NCBI RefSeq assembly: GCF_030931715.1
Contig: NZ_CP133261.1
Location: 3,078,643 to 3,142,642, forward strand
Source: Tissierella sp. MB52-C2
GTDB lineage: Bacteria; Bacillota; Clostridia; Tissierellales; Tissierellaceae
Length of the DNA stretch: 64,000 nt
Reading direction: 5' to 3'
Below the pieces are notes generated by a model. The model was not told the DNA's origin. It searched no databases and worked only from the letters and a program-made list of their open reading frames with translations. The stretch's first letter is position 1, and the number at the start of each line of letters is the position of its first letter. Of the stretch, positions 53,480 through 61,449 are shown one piece after another. The position numbers and the translations under genes are program-made.

Positions 53480-53665
53480 ATGGAAATCACAAAAGATATG
53501 CTTATTGGCGAGTTAATTAGGAAAAAGCCAGAATCAGTAGAAACTCTTATGAGATTTGGTATGGGTTGTGTAGGTTGTCCATCTAGCCAAATGGAAAGCT
53601 TAGAAGAAGCTGCTATGGTACATGGCCTAGATTTAGATAAATTAATGGCTGCTTTAAATGAATAA
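53480..53665 (+). CDS. DUF1858 protein
   Basis: The protein has 61 residues from the ATG at 53480 (AAGGAGG 9 nt upstream). 'ITKDMLIGELIRKKPESVETLMRFGMGCVGCPSSQMESLEEAA' is the DUF1858 signature, with the CVGCPSS cysteine pair. The domain also occurs fused to hybrid-cluster-type or redox proteins and is linked to iron-sulfur or nitrosative-stress metabolism. The single gene, followed by a bidirectional terminator, lies in a group of small redox genes (HesB-like, glutaredoxin). Confidence 0.88.
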   Translation: MEITKDMLIGELIRKKPESVETLMRFGMGCVGCPSSQMESLEEAAMVHGLDLDKLMAALNE

Positions 53666-53683
53666 TATGAAGCTATAATTACA

Positions 53684-53720
53684 AAAAGGAAGAGATTTTT
53701 CAGTAAATCATCTTCCTTTT
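53684..53720. terminator. Bidirectional terminator
   Basis: 10-bp stem (AAAAGGAAGA / TCTTCCTTTT) between the convergent DUF1858 and glutaredoxin genes. Confidence 0.82.
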
Positions 53721-53724
53721 ACTA

Positions 53725-53955
53725 TTATTTTTCTAATAGCTCATCGATTTTTTCTTTATCAAAGCCAACTATTTCTTCATCATCTATAACTAAAACTGGA
53801 ACACCCATATGCCCCATAGCCATTAGTTCTTTTCTCGCATCTTTATCTGTTTGAACATTTTTTTCAGTATAATCAATACCTTTTTCTGTCAAGTAATCTT
53901 TAGCTGAAACACAATATGGGCAGGTGTTACTAGTATAAACTATTACATTTGCCAT
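53725..53955 (-). CDS. Glutaredoxin-like protein
   Basis: A protein of 76 residues with a thioredoxin fold. The active site is CPYC (residues 9-12, '[13 protein letters not shown]'), the cis-proline is in 'MGVPVLVID' and '[11 protein letters not shown]' closes the fold. It belongs to the NrdH/YruB-type glutaredoxins common in Clostridia, which take electrons from thioredoxin reductase or related flavoproteins. ATG start with AGGAGGGG upstream. A single-gene unit. Confidence 0.92.
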   Translation of the reverse strand: MANVIVYTSNTCPYCVSAKDYLTEKGIDYTEKNVQTDKDARKELMAMGHMGVPVLVIDDEEIVGFDKEKIDELLEK

Positions 53956-54079
53956 TAAAACCCCTCCTAAATTTTTCTGATTTATATCATCTTTGAATAA
54001 TTAATCAATATTCTCTGATGTTAGTATTTTACCCATAGTTTTTAATAATAATCACATATTAAAATTTAATATCATAGGT

Positions 54080-54108
54080 TTGACAACAATATTTTAAAAT
54101 AATATAAT
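54080..54108 (+). promoter_or_regulatory. Promoter of the ComFB-like gene
   Basis: TTGACA, 17 nt, TATAAT: a perfect sigma-A consensus, about 50 bp upstream of the start codon. Confidence 0.85.
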
Positions 54109-54160
54109 ATTAATTATTTGAATTAGAGCGAATATAATATTTATAACTAAGGATGATGGT

Positions 54161-54427
54161 ATGATAAAAAACTACATGGAAATATTAGTAGATGAAATCT
54201 TTAAAGAAATGAAAATTTCTAATAAAATGTGTAAAAACGAAAGTTGTGAACATGATATAAAAGTTACTGCTTTAAATAATTTACATCCTGTTTACTTTAA
54301 ATACGATGTAATAGCAGGAGAGAAGAAAGCTTTCTTGCTAGACCGTCAAAGAAGAATATCTGTATTGGCAAAGATAATTGAAGCTACAGATATAATATGT
54401 TCATCTTGCATTGAAAGTGGAGAATAA
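54161..54427 (+). CDS. ComFB family protein
   Basis: A protein of 88 residues. 'MIKNYMEILVDEIFKEM' at the N-terminus, a middle cysteine pair (CKNESC) followed by 'DIKVTALNNLHPVYFK', and a C-terminal CSSC agree with the late competence development protein ComFB family. ComFB-type proteins bind zinc through cysteines, and in cyanobacteria some bind c-di-nucleotides. No other competence genes are near. The RBS is AAGGATGATGGT, rather weak, behind a consensus promoter. Confidence 0.78.
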   Translation: MIKNYMEILVDEIFKEMKISNKMCKNESCEHDIKVTALNNLHPVYFKYDVIAGEKKAFLLDRQRRISVLAKIIEATDIICSSCIESGE

Positions 54428-54458
54428 ACCTACATCCCATAGGGATTGTAGGTTTATT
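54423..54458. terminator. Bidirectional terminator between ComFB-like and ArsR genes
   Basis: 12-bp stem (AATAAACCTACA / TGTAGGTTTATT) that contains the stop codons of both convergent genes. Confidence 0.82.
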
Positions 54459-54819
54459 TATGTTTGACGTGATCTAATGCCTGTTCGAACAGCCCCAATA
54501 CATGATCGTCATCTAAGGAATAAATTACTAGTTTTCCTTCTCTTTTAAACCTAACTAATTTCATATCTCTTAATATTCTCAGCTGATGGGATATAGCTGA
54601 TTGAGTCATATCTAATATACTAGCTATATCACATACACATAGAGATGATTTTGATAATATATAGATTATTTTAAGTCTAGTGGAATCTGACAAGGCTTTA
54701 AATGTACTGGAAAGAATATCTATCTCCTTTTCATCTTGTAACTCTTTTTTTAACTTTTCTAAAGATATATCGTCTATATGATGAGTCATACATATTAATT
54801 TGTCTTTAGTTTCGTCCAT
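54454..54819 (-). CDS. ArsR/SmtB family metal-sensing repressor (CadC-like)
   Basis: A protein of 121 residues. The winged helix-turn-helix at about 35-105 has 'TFKALSDSTRLKIIYILSKSSLCVCDIASIL' type features and the recognition helix 'TQSAISHQLRILRDMKLVRF'. The CVC pair in the alpha-3 helix, together with the N-terminal Cys10 and His13/His14, is the metal site layout of CadC-type cadmium/lead/zinc sensors. The C-terminal 'DDDHVLGLFEQALDHVKH' offers a second zinc site. Unusually, no metal efflux gene is adjacent. The gene follows the 490-residue protein by 18 nt. Confidence 0.9.
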   Translation of the reverse strand: MDETKDKLICMTHHIDDISLEKLKKELQDEKEIDILSSTFKALSDSTRLKIIYILSKSSLCVCDIASILDMTQSAISHQLRILRDMKLVRFKREGKLVIYSLDDDHVLGLFEQALDHVKHK

Positions 54820-54837
54820 TTATCTATACCTCCTATT

Positions 54838-56310
54838 TTAATCTGTGGGCATCATAGATACAGGTGAATCTACTGGCTTCCCCGTCATAGGATCTATGTG
54901 TATTATCCAATATCCTTCCGCATTTATACCTTCGTACCAAGTATTAAATTCTCTTTCTCCAACATAAGGGTGTTCTTCTCGCATAAACTTGCCTGGTATT
55001 CCATATACAAAATATTTTACATTTTCTCCCTCATTATATAGTCCAAATAAATAGTGTTGATATTTATCCATTAACTGACTGCAAGTGGCAGTATTTTCCC
55101 TATAGAATTCTTTATTATTACCACCAATAATATAGGAGAAATATGGAAGGAATGCTCTATATTCATTTTCTTTATCTAATTCAACTATCCACCAATTATA
55201 ACCTTTGAGTTTATATTTGAAAGGTTCTATATATGGGAAAAACCTTAAAATACTAAGCACATAATTAGTCGTCTGATTTTTTTGGTTTAGCTTTTTCATA
55301 TAATCTAGAGTTTTATAATCAGGCTCAAAGTCATCTTCGTCATCTTCATCATCTGCGTCTAATCCTACTACAGTTTCTTCTATATTTTCTTCTAATTCTT
55401 CCACTTCTAATTCTTGTACTTCTTCTTCTAATATCATTAACTCTTCTATAGCTTCCTCTTCTAATGCTTCCGCTACTGGTTCCTTTGCAGGTATATCATA
55501 TTTTGGGTTATATTCAGGCTCCCTAGCTGGAATATCATATAATGGATTATATTCCATTTCTTGAGCAGGTACATGATATATTGGTTCAATTTCTTGTTCT
55601 TTAGCCGGTATATCATATATTGGATTATATTCTTGTTTTATAGATTCAGTATATACCTCTTCTTTTGGTTCAACACATACTTCTTCCTCTGGTTCTTCTA
55701 TTGTTTCCTTCTCCACTTCCTGAACTTCTTCCACTACTTTAGTCTCCTGAATTTCCTGAGTTTCTTCTATCTCTTGGATTTCTATGACTTCTTCTACCAC
55801 CGAACTCTGTTCTACTTTTTCTATTTTTTCTACTTCTATGCTTTCCTCTACTTCTTCGACCTCTATCTTCTCTTCCTTTGGTTCTTCTTTAGACTCTATA
55901 ATTGGACTTAAAGGCATTGTATCTATGTACCTTTGAATTGTTCCATTTTCTTGGTCTAAATATCCACCTAATAATACTTTTCCATCTCTTACTATTAGAA
56001 TACCCGATATTTTATCTAAGAAAAGGTTTTCTTTTTCCAATTCCTGTTGCAAAAATACATATTCTCCCTTTCCTTTTCCAAGTTCATCAGTAAATATCTT
56101 CCCTAGATTCCAAACATTATTTCCACTGTCGTTTAAAACAAATACTACATTGTATGCCTTATCTTTTTCTGCATTTTCAATATTTACAGTAACTAATCCC
56201 CTAATCCCCTTTATTTCTAATTTACAGTGGCCCTTGGGATTTCCTCCTATGTTTGAAAACTCTTTTTTCAGTATTATAAACTTTCTCGTATACGCTAATG
56301 ATGATGGCAT
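54838..56310 (-). CDS. 490-residue protein with acidic linker and 13-residue repeats
   Basis: A cytoplasmic-type protein of 490 residues (no signal or membrane segment) of a family I cannot name with confidence. The N-terminal domain (about 1-130) is beta-rich ('GHCKLEIKGIRGLVTVNIENA', 'GILIVRDGKVLLGGYLD'). Residues about 140-210 are a glutamate-rich coiled linker. Residues about 225-275 hold four 13-residue repeats of the type YNPxYDIPAxEPE. A second acidic stretch leads to a C-terminal domain at about 350-490 with 'YNWWIVELDKENEYRAFLPYFSY', 'GIPGKFMREEHPYVG' and 'YWIIHIDPMTGKP'. The ATG has AAGGGGG upstream. It lies 30 nt after ksgA; similar genes occur near sporulation genes in other Clostridia, so a spore role is possible. 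Confidence 0.75.
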   Translation of the reverse strand: MPSSLAYTRKFIILKKEFSNIGGNPKGHCKLEIKGIRGLVTVNIENAEKDKAYNVVFVLNDSGNNVWNLGKIFTDELGKGKGEYVFLQQELEKENLFLDKISGILIVRDGKVLLGGYLDQENGTIQRYIDTMPLSPIIESKEEPKEEKIEVEEVEESIEVEKIEKVEQSSVVEEVIEIQEIEETQEIQETKVVEEVQEVEKETIEEPEEEVCVEPKEEVYTESIKQEYNPIYDIPAKEQEIEPIYHVPAQEMEYNPLYDIPAREPEYNPKYDIPAKEPVAEALEEEAIEELMILEEEVQELEVEELEENIEETVVGLDADDEDDEDDFEPDYKTLDYMKKLNQKNQTTNYVLSILRFFPYIEPFKYKLKGYNWWIVELDKENEYRAFLPYFSYIIGGNNKEFYRENTATCSQLMDKYQHYLFGLYNEGENVKYFVYGIPGKFMREEHPYVGEREFNTWYEGINAEGYWIIHIDPMTGKPVDSPVSMMPTD

Positions 56311-56340
56311 AAAATTACCCCCTTTTCATACTATATTTAA

Positions 56341-57207
56341 TTATATGTCTAATGGGGGTAATGTTTTACTAATCTTTATAAAATCTTCTACAGAAAGGCT
56401 TTCTGCACGTATATTTTCATCAATATCTAAAGTTTTTAATGTATCTCTTATGACTTCTTTATGGATATTAAATCCATAGGTAGACAGAGCATTGATTAAA
56501 GTCTTTCTTCTTTTACTAAAAGAGGCCTTAACTATCTTAAAAAACTTTTCCTTATCCACATCTGGTAATTCCTTTTTTATATCTAGCTTTATTACAGCGG
56601 AGTCTATCTTTGGTTGAGGCATAAATACAGTCTTAGGCACTTTAACTATGATTTTAGGTTCGCTATAAAAATTAACAAATATGGAAAGTGAACCATATTC
56701 TTTTCCACCGGGGGATGATTCCATTCTTTCTGCCACTTCTTTTTGAACCATTACTATTATAGAATCTAAATTTAAATTATCTTCTATCAATTTCCCGATT
56801 ATAGGTGTAGTTACATAATAAGGCAGGTTTGCCACTACTTTCACAGGCCCGCCATTTAGCTTTTCATTAATTAGCTGTTTCATGTCAACCTTCAATACAT
56901 CTCCATGAACTATTTCTACATTTTTATATTTCCCAATAGTTTCATCTAATATAGGCAGCAAAGTCTTATCTATTTCAATGGCTACAACCTTCTTTGCCCT
57001 TAATGCCAACTCCTCCGTTAGTGTACCTATACCTGGTCCTATTTCTATTACATAATCTTCTGATGTAATTTCTCCTGCATCTGCTATTTTTCTTACGATA
57101 TTTCCATCCATTAAAAAATTTTGTCCTAGACTCTTTGAAAACTTAAATCCATATTTCGATAAAATCTTTTTTACATAGGCTGGAGAATAAAGTCTTTTAT
57201 CTTCCAT
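56341..57207 (-). CDS. rsmA: 16S rRNA (adenine(1518)-N6/adenine(1519)-N6)-dimethyltransferase
   Basis: KsgA, which dimethylates two adjacent adenines in the 3' hairpin of 16S rRNA late in small-subunit assembly. It has 288 residues from the ATG at 57207. The SAM motif is 'DYVIEIGPGIGTLTEELA', the catalytic motif IV is 'VANLPYYVTTPI', and 'FSKRRKTLINAL' is also typical. A longer start at 57240 overlaps rnmV more. The start codon overlaps the rnmV stop region, so the two are co-translated, as in many Firmicutes (tatD-rnmV-ksgA). Confidence 0.96.
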   Translation of the reverse strand: MEDKRLYSPAYVKKILSKYGFKFSKSLGQNFLMDGNIVRKIADAGEITSEDYVIEIGPGIGTLTEELALRAKKVVAIEIDKTLLPILDETIGKYKNVEIVHGDVLKVDMKQLINEKLNGGPVKVVANLPYYVTTPIIGKLIEDNLNLDSIIVMVQKEVAERMESSPGGKEYGSLSIFVNFYSEPKIIVKVPKTVFMPQPKIDSAVIKLDIKKELPDVDKEKFFKIVKASFSKRRKTLINALSTYGFNIHKEVIRDTLKTLDIDENIRAESLSVEDFIKISKTLPPLDI

Positions 57208-57745
57208 TTTCTTTTTCAATCCTTTCCAAAGCCTTTTCAAATTCTTCCCTAGTTATACCAAAATTATTTAATCTATTTAGCAATTGTTTAGAATTAGAAT
57301 ATCCAATTCCTAAAATATTGCCTAATCTTTCTCTTTTCTCCCTAGAACCTTCTCCACCCGCTAATCCAAGAGCTATTATCTCTTCTTTAGTATATTCTTC
57401 TTTTCGCTCAACATTACTTGGTCTAGCCTTTAAGATTGCCTCAAGTATATCTTCTTTAGTGGCATTTTCCACGCCAATATCACCTTTTTTTAAGGCCTTA
57501 CCTTGAGGTAAAAAAGCGTGTTTACAATTCTTTATATGTTTAGATAAATCCTTCCTTATCTGTTCTCCAGCATAGTCTGGATCTGTAAGTATGATTATCC
57601 CAGTCTTTTCGGCTATATTTTTTAAATTGTTTATAAACTCTTTTTTATATCCAAATCCACCGGTGGCAATGACCTCTGCATCTACAGCAGATTTGACGGC
57701 AGTTATATCGTCTCGCCCTTCAACAACAATGACTTCCTTTATCAA
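57197..57745 (-). CDS. rnmV: Ribonuclease M5
   Basis: A Toprim-domain nuclease that matures 5S rRNA. The protein has 182 residues if it starts at the TTG at 57745 (GGGG 8 nt upstream), which gives 'LIKEVIVVEGRDDITAVKSAVDAE' at the N-terminus as in the family. A longer reading to 57802 would run into an AGTGAAT repeat and is unlikely. The Toprim residues are in VEGRDD (Glu) and 'ILTDPDYAGEQIR' (DxD). It is located between tatD and ksgA, the usual place. Confidence 0.93.
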   Translation of the reverse strand: MIKEVIVVEGRDDITAVKSAVDAEVIATGGFGYKKEFINNLKNIAEKTGIIILTDPDYAGEQIRKDLSKHIKNCKHAFLPQGKALKKGDIGVENATKEDILEAILKARPSNVERKEEYTKEEIIALGLAGGEGSREKRERLGNILGIGYSNSKQLLNRLNNFGITREEFEKALERIEKENGR

Positions 57746-57765
57746 TAAATCAACCCCGTTCTTTT

Positions 57766-57872
57766 TAGTGAATAGTGAATAGTTGAAAAGATTGAAAGAC
57801 ATTTCTGCCTAACTACAAGCTATTCACTTTTCACTTTTCACTGTCCTTTTAACTATTCACTATTTATCAATT
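57766..57872. repeat. AGTGAAT heptad repeats between tatD and rnmV
   Basis: TAGTGAATAGTGAATAG on one side and several copies of TTCACT on the other (CTATTCACTTTTCACTTTTCACT, ACTATTCACTATT), forming an inverted repeat that covers the gap and the end of tatD. It is the largest member of the family here. Confidence 0.7.
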
Positions 57873-58633
57873 CCAAATAGGTCTCTAGTATTTTTATTAG
57901 TCGCTTTTGTCAATTCCTCGTAGGTTATACCTCTTAATTCAGCAATAGTACCTGCTACATATTTTACAAATACAGGCTCATTTCTCTTTCCTCTATGAGG
58001 TTCTGGAGTTAAATATGGACAGTCCGTTTCTATTAAGAGTTTATCTAGAGGTACTGCCTTAGCTACCTCTTTACTCACTCTAGAGTTTTTAAATGTAACT
58101 GGTCCTCCTAGAGATATATAAAGTCCCATTTTTATATACTCCATGGCTATTTCAGGACTTCCTGAAAAGCAATGAAGAACTCCCCTTAGTTTTCCATCTT
58201 TAGCTGCATCTTTTATTATATCGAAGGTTTCCTGCTGTGCTTCCCTAGTATGAATAACAACTGGCAAATCCAATTCTTTAGCAAGGTTCAATTGCTCTAT
58301 AAACCATTTTCTTTGTAAATCTCTCGGTGAGTTATCATAGTAATAGTCTAATCCTATTTCTCCTATGGCAACTACCTTATCTCGTTTGGCAAAGGATTTT
58401 AAGACTTCAATAGTCGAGTTATCAACTTCTTTAGCTGAATGAGGATGTACCCCTATGGCAGCATATATATGATCGTACTTTTCAGCTAAGGCAACAGAGG
58501 CAATACTTGTTTGTAGATCTGCCCCTATATTGATGACTATTTCCACCCCATTATTCTTTAAAGAGTTAATCAACTTATCTCTATCATTATCAAATCTTGG
58601 ATCATCTAAATGTGCATGGCTATCTATTAACAT
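57860..58633 (-). CDS. tatD: TatD family metal-dependent hydrolase
   Basis: A nuclease/hydrolase of 257 residues with a TIM barrel. Metal ligands are seen in 'LIDSHAHLDDPRFD' (HxH), 'VAIGEIGLDYYYD' (Glu), 'DLPVVIHTREA' (His), 'GVLHCFSGSPE' (His) and 'LLIETDCPYLTPEP' (Asp). It may act as a 3'-5' exonuclease or in tRNA/D-aminoacyl-related quality control. It is 12 nt after metG, the standard order in Firmicutes. Confidence 0.95.
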   Translation of the reverse strand: MLIDSHAHLDDPRFDNDRDKLINSLKNNGVEIVINIGADLQTSIASVALAEKYDHIYAAIGVHPHSAKEVDNSTIEVLKSFAKRDKVVAIGEIGLDYYYDNSPRDLQRKWFIEQLNLAKELDLPVVIHTREAQQETFDIIKDAAKDGKLRGVLHCFSGSPEIAMEYIKMGLYISLGGPVTFKNSRVSKEVAKAVPLDKLLIETDCPYLTPEPHRGKRNEPVFVKYVAGTIAELRGITYEELTKATNKNTRDLFGIDK

Positions 58634-58645
58634 TTTATTCTCCTT

Positions 58646-60604
58646 TTATGATATAGTAGCTCCTGATTGTAAATCTTCTAATGTAGATACTAGGCTTAAT
58701 TTTCCAGTACTATCTTCAGCCGCAAGTATCATTCCCTTTGATTCTATTCCTCTTAATTTTACAGGTTTTAGATTTGTAACTACTACTACCTTTTTACCTA
58801 TTAAATCTTCTGGTTTATAATATTCTTTTATTCCTGATACTACTTGGCGTTGTTCTTCACCTAGTTTTAGTTGGAATACATATAGTTTATCAGCCTTTGG
58901 GTGATCTTCACAGGATATAACTTCTGCCACCTTTAGCTTTACCTTATCAAATTCATCTATAGTTATTTCTTCTACTTTTTCTTCTACAACTTCCTTGTTT
59001 TCTTCCACTTTATTGACCTTCTTTCCTTTAGTTCTTTCTTCTATAAGTTTTTCATTGGCATCATTTAATTTAACCAATTCTTTTTCAATCTCAAGCCTAG
59101 GGAATATTATATTTCCTCTTGCAACTTTAGTACCTACTTCTAGTTTACCCCATTCTTTGGCATCGTCCCATATAGCTTCATTATTTAATCCCAATTGTTT
59201 TCTTATTTCCATAGAAGTCTTTTCCATAAATGGTTTAATTAATATTGAAGTAATTCTCAAGGATTCTGTTAAATTATATAATACTGTATCTAATCTTTCC
59301 TTATTGTCTTTAGCCAGTATCCATGGTTGAGTTTCATCTATATATTTATTTGTTCTTCTAATTAGTTTCCATACTTCTTCCAATGCATTGGAGAAACTAA
59401 GTTTATCCATATGTTCTTCTACCTTAGCAGCTGCATTTATTCCCACTTCTTTTAGAGAAGTATCAAATTCTCCTTCTTCATTAGGTGTAGGTATAAAACC
59501 TTCATTATATTTCTCCACCATAGTCACTGTTCTACTTACTAAGTTACCTAAATCATTTGCTAAATCTGAATTAAGCCTTTGTAAGAATTTATCTCTATGG
59601 AATGAGCCATCTTGCCCAAAGGAAAATTCTCTAAGAAGAAAATATTTAAATGCATCTATTCCATATAATTCAATAATTGGTTCTGGATATATGACATTTC
59701 CTTTTGATTTAGACATTTTATCATCTTCAAATAATATCCAACCATGACCAAATACTTTCTTTGGTAATTCCATATCCATTGCCATTAAAAGTGCTGGCCA
59801 AATTATAGTATGAAATCTCACTATTTCCTTACCTACTAAATGAACATCAGCAGGCCAAAATTCTTTAAATTTCTCATCATTATCGCTACCATATCCTAGT
59901 GCTGTAATATAGCAGGATAAAGCATCTATCCATACATATACAACGTGCTTAGGATCAAATGGTACTTTTATACCCCAGTTAAAGCTAGTTCTTGATACAC
60001 ATAGATCTTCTAATCCATCCTTTAAGAAGTTATTTACCATTTCATTTTTTCTAGATTCTGGCTGAATAAAGTCTGGGTTTTCTTCATAAAATTTTAAGAG
60101 TTTATCTCTATATTGAGAAAGCTTAAAGAAATATGCTTCTTCTTCTGCTAAGTGAACTTCTCTATTACAATCTGGACATTCACCATCTACTAGTTGTGAT
60201 TCTGCCCAAAAGGCTTCACAAGGAGTACAATAATGCCCCTTATATTTTGACTTATATATTTTACCATTTTCATATAGTTTTGTAAAAATCTCTTGTACTG
60301 CCTTCTCATGGTGAGGATCTGTAGTTCTTATGAAAGTATCGTAATCTATTTCTAGAGTCTTCCATAACTCCTTTATATCTGCAACTATTTTATCTACATA
60401 TTCCTTTGGTGTTACACCACTTTCCTTAGCCTTTTCTTGAATTTTTTGCCCATGTTCATCTGATCCAGTTACCAAATATACATCATATCCTTGCATTTTC
60501 TTAAATTTCTTTATAGCATCAGAGGCAACTGTAGTATAGGTATGTCCTATATGCAAATTATCAGATGGATAATAAATTGGCGTAGTTAAATAATACTTTT
60601 TCAT
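58646..60604 (-). CDS. metG: Methionyl-tRNA synthetase
   Basis: A synthetase of 652 residues, class I, charging tRNA-Met. The HIGH motif reads 'NLHIGHTYTTVASDA', KMSKS is in 'FEDDKMSKSKGNVIYPEP', the zinc knuckle is CTPCEAFW...CPDC, and the anticodon-binding helices lie at about 390-500. The C-terminal domain (about 545-652, 'KVAEVISCEDHPKADKLYVF') is the Trbp111-type tRNA-binding dimerisation domain. It is controlled by an upstream T-box with an AUG specifier, though about 400 nt of repeat-rich DNA lie between T-box and gene. Confidence 0.97.
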   Translation of the reverse strand: MKKYYLTTPIYYPSDNLHIGHTYTTVASDAIKKFKKMQGYDVYLVTGSDEHGQKIQEKAKESGVTPKEYVDKIVADIKELWKTLEIDYDTFIRTTDPHHEKAVQEIFTKLYENGKIYKSKYKGHYCTPCEAFWAESQLVDGECPDCNREVHLAEEEAYFFKLSQYRDKLLKFYEENPDFIQPESRKNEMVNNFLKDGLEDLCVSRTSFNWGIKVPFDPKHVVYVWIDALSCYITALGYGSDNDEKFKEFWPADVHLVGKEIVRFHTIIWPALLMAMDMELPKKVFGHGWILFEDDKMSKSKGNVIYPEPIIELYGIDAFKYFLLREFSFGQDGSFHRDKFLQRLNSDLANDLGNLVSRTVTMVEKYNEGFIPTPNEEGEFDTSLKEVGINAAAKVEEHMDKLSFSNALEEVWKLIRRTNKYIDETQPWILAKDNKERLDTVLYNLTESLRITSILIKPFMEKTSMEIRKQLGLNNEAIWDDAKEWGKLEVGTKVARGNIIFPRLEIEKELVKLNDANEKLIEERTKGKKVNKVEENKEVVEEKVEEITIDEFDKVKLKVAEVISCEDHPKADKLYVFQLKLGEEQRQVVSGIKEYYKPEDLIGKKVVVVTNLKPVKLRGIESKGMILAAEDSTGKLSLVSTLEDLQSGATIS

Positions 60605-60639
60605 ATTTAAAACCTCCTCTTAATATGGTGAATTAGCTG

Positions 60640-61002
60640 TTCGTTAAGTTTGACTTAACTCAAAGCTCACTTATCGTTCGCTAAGTTAGGTCATTTCCCA
60701 CAGTTTCGCAACTCAAATCTATTTACTCGCTACGCTCGTATAGATTTGGTGCTCATTGCCTTTTTGTCCAATGAGCATAGCGAATTGTAGACAAAACGGA
60801 CAGCGAAGTGAACGCCAGTGAGCGTAGGAATGAGCGTAGCGAATGTTGCGTTTGACTTGACTCAAAGCTCACTGGCTTAGGTTCTGTGACGTAGTCTCGA
60901 AACTCAAATTCATTTGCTCGCTACGCTCACATGAATTTGGTTCTCGTTACGTTTGACCTACCTACAGTTCACTCACTACGTTCGTTTACTAAGTTAGGTC
61001 AT
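60640..61002. repeat. Repeat region with GCTCGCTACGCTC hairpins between T-box and metG
   Basis: A non-coding stretch that is richer in GC than its surroundings. Two imperfect direct copies begin at 60648 and 60850 (GTTTGACTTRACTCAAAGCTCACT). Each holds a hairpin with a 9-bp stem and the same loop core CTCGCTACGCTC: CAAATCTAT / ATAGATTTG at 60714-60748, and CAAATTCAT / ATGAATTTG at 60905-60939. CTAAGTTAGGTCAT occurs at 60681 and 60989. No ORF with RBS is visible. Confidence 0.8.
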
Positions 61003-61037
61003 AAAAAAAGCCTTCGCCTCCATATAGAGACGAAGGT
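61003..61037 (-). terminator. T-box terminator of metG
   Basis: On the minus strand CCTTCGTCTC / GAGGCGAAGG with a 6-nt loop, followed by CTTTTTTT. It is the regulated terminator of the T-box. Confidence 0.92.
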
Positions 61038-61300
61038 ATTCTTCGTGGTACCACTCTAATTTATCTAAATCTTGCGATTTAAGAACTCACTAGGTTAAAA
61101 AACCTTGCAGTATAACGGCTGCCTCCGTCTTAGCCTAATTCTTTGGCTAAAAGGTTCAGGGGCCATTTTCAGAATAGATTAATCACTGGTTTTCACCTTT
61201 TTCCAGCTCTCTAAAGAATAATCTTAGTCTTACTCTTCCCTTCCACACCTTTAACATGAGTTTACTCAACAGTCAAACTTAATATCTAATTTAGTCTAAT
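61003..61300 (-). promoter_or_regulatory. T-box riboswitch, methionine specific
   Basis: The leader of metG. Stem I elements on the minus strand are AGAGAGCTGG and GGTGAAAACCAGT. The specifier context CTGAAAATGGCCCCTGAAC gives the codon ATG at 61166-61164. The conserved T-box sequence AGAGTGGTACCACG is at 61057-61044. Its UGGU bulge would pair with the ACCA end of uncharged tRNA-Met, forming the antiterminator. Thus metG is read when methionyl-tRNA is low. Confidence 0.93.
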
Positions 61301-61335
61301 TTATCTTTAGTATATCTTTCCTTATTTGATAATAT

Positions 61336-61364
61336 ATTATACTCTAACGGAAATATTTAGTCAA
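61336..61364 (-). promoter_or_regulatory. Promoter of the metG T-box transcript
   Basis: On the minus strand TTGACT, 17 nt, TATAAT, about 30 nt upstream of the T-box. Confidence 0.87.
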
Positions 61365-61449
61365 CTAAATAATTGGCATTACAGTATTAGTTAAGTGAAT
61401 TTTATAATCCTTGTTTTTTAATTGCATAAAGACACATTTAGTCTGCAAT

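Noticed and set aside
55480-55640. Short direct DNA repeats as a possible CRISPR array
   Set aside because: The repeats are in frame within a protein gene and encode the 13-residue YNPxYDIPAxE units; there are no spacers.
55561-55911. Plus-strand ORF rich in Phe, Tyr and Leu opposite the 490-residue protein
   Set aside because: It is the antisense of the glutamate-rich linker, which gives phenylalanine/leucine-like codons by necessity.
57766-57872. AGTGAAT heptads as a CRISPR array
   Set aside because: The units are only 7 bp, nearly identical and arranged as inverted repeats without unique spacers.
60640-61002. A small gene between the T-box and metG
   Set aside because: No ORF of useful length with an RBS was seen; repeats and hairpins account for the sequence.
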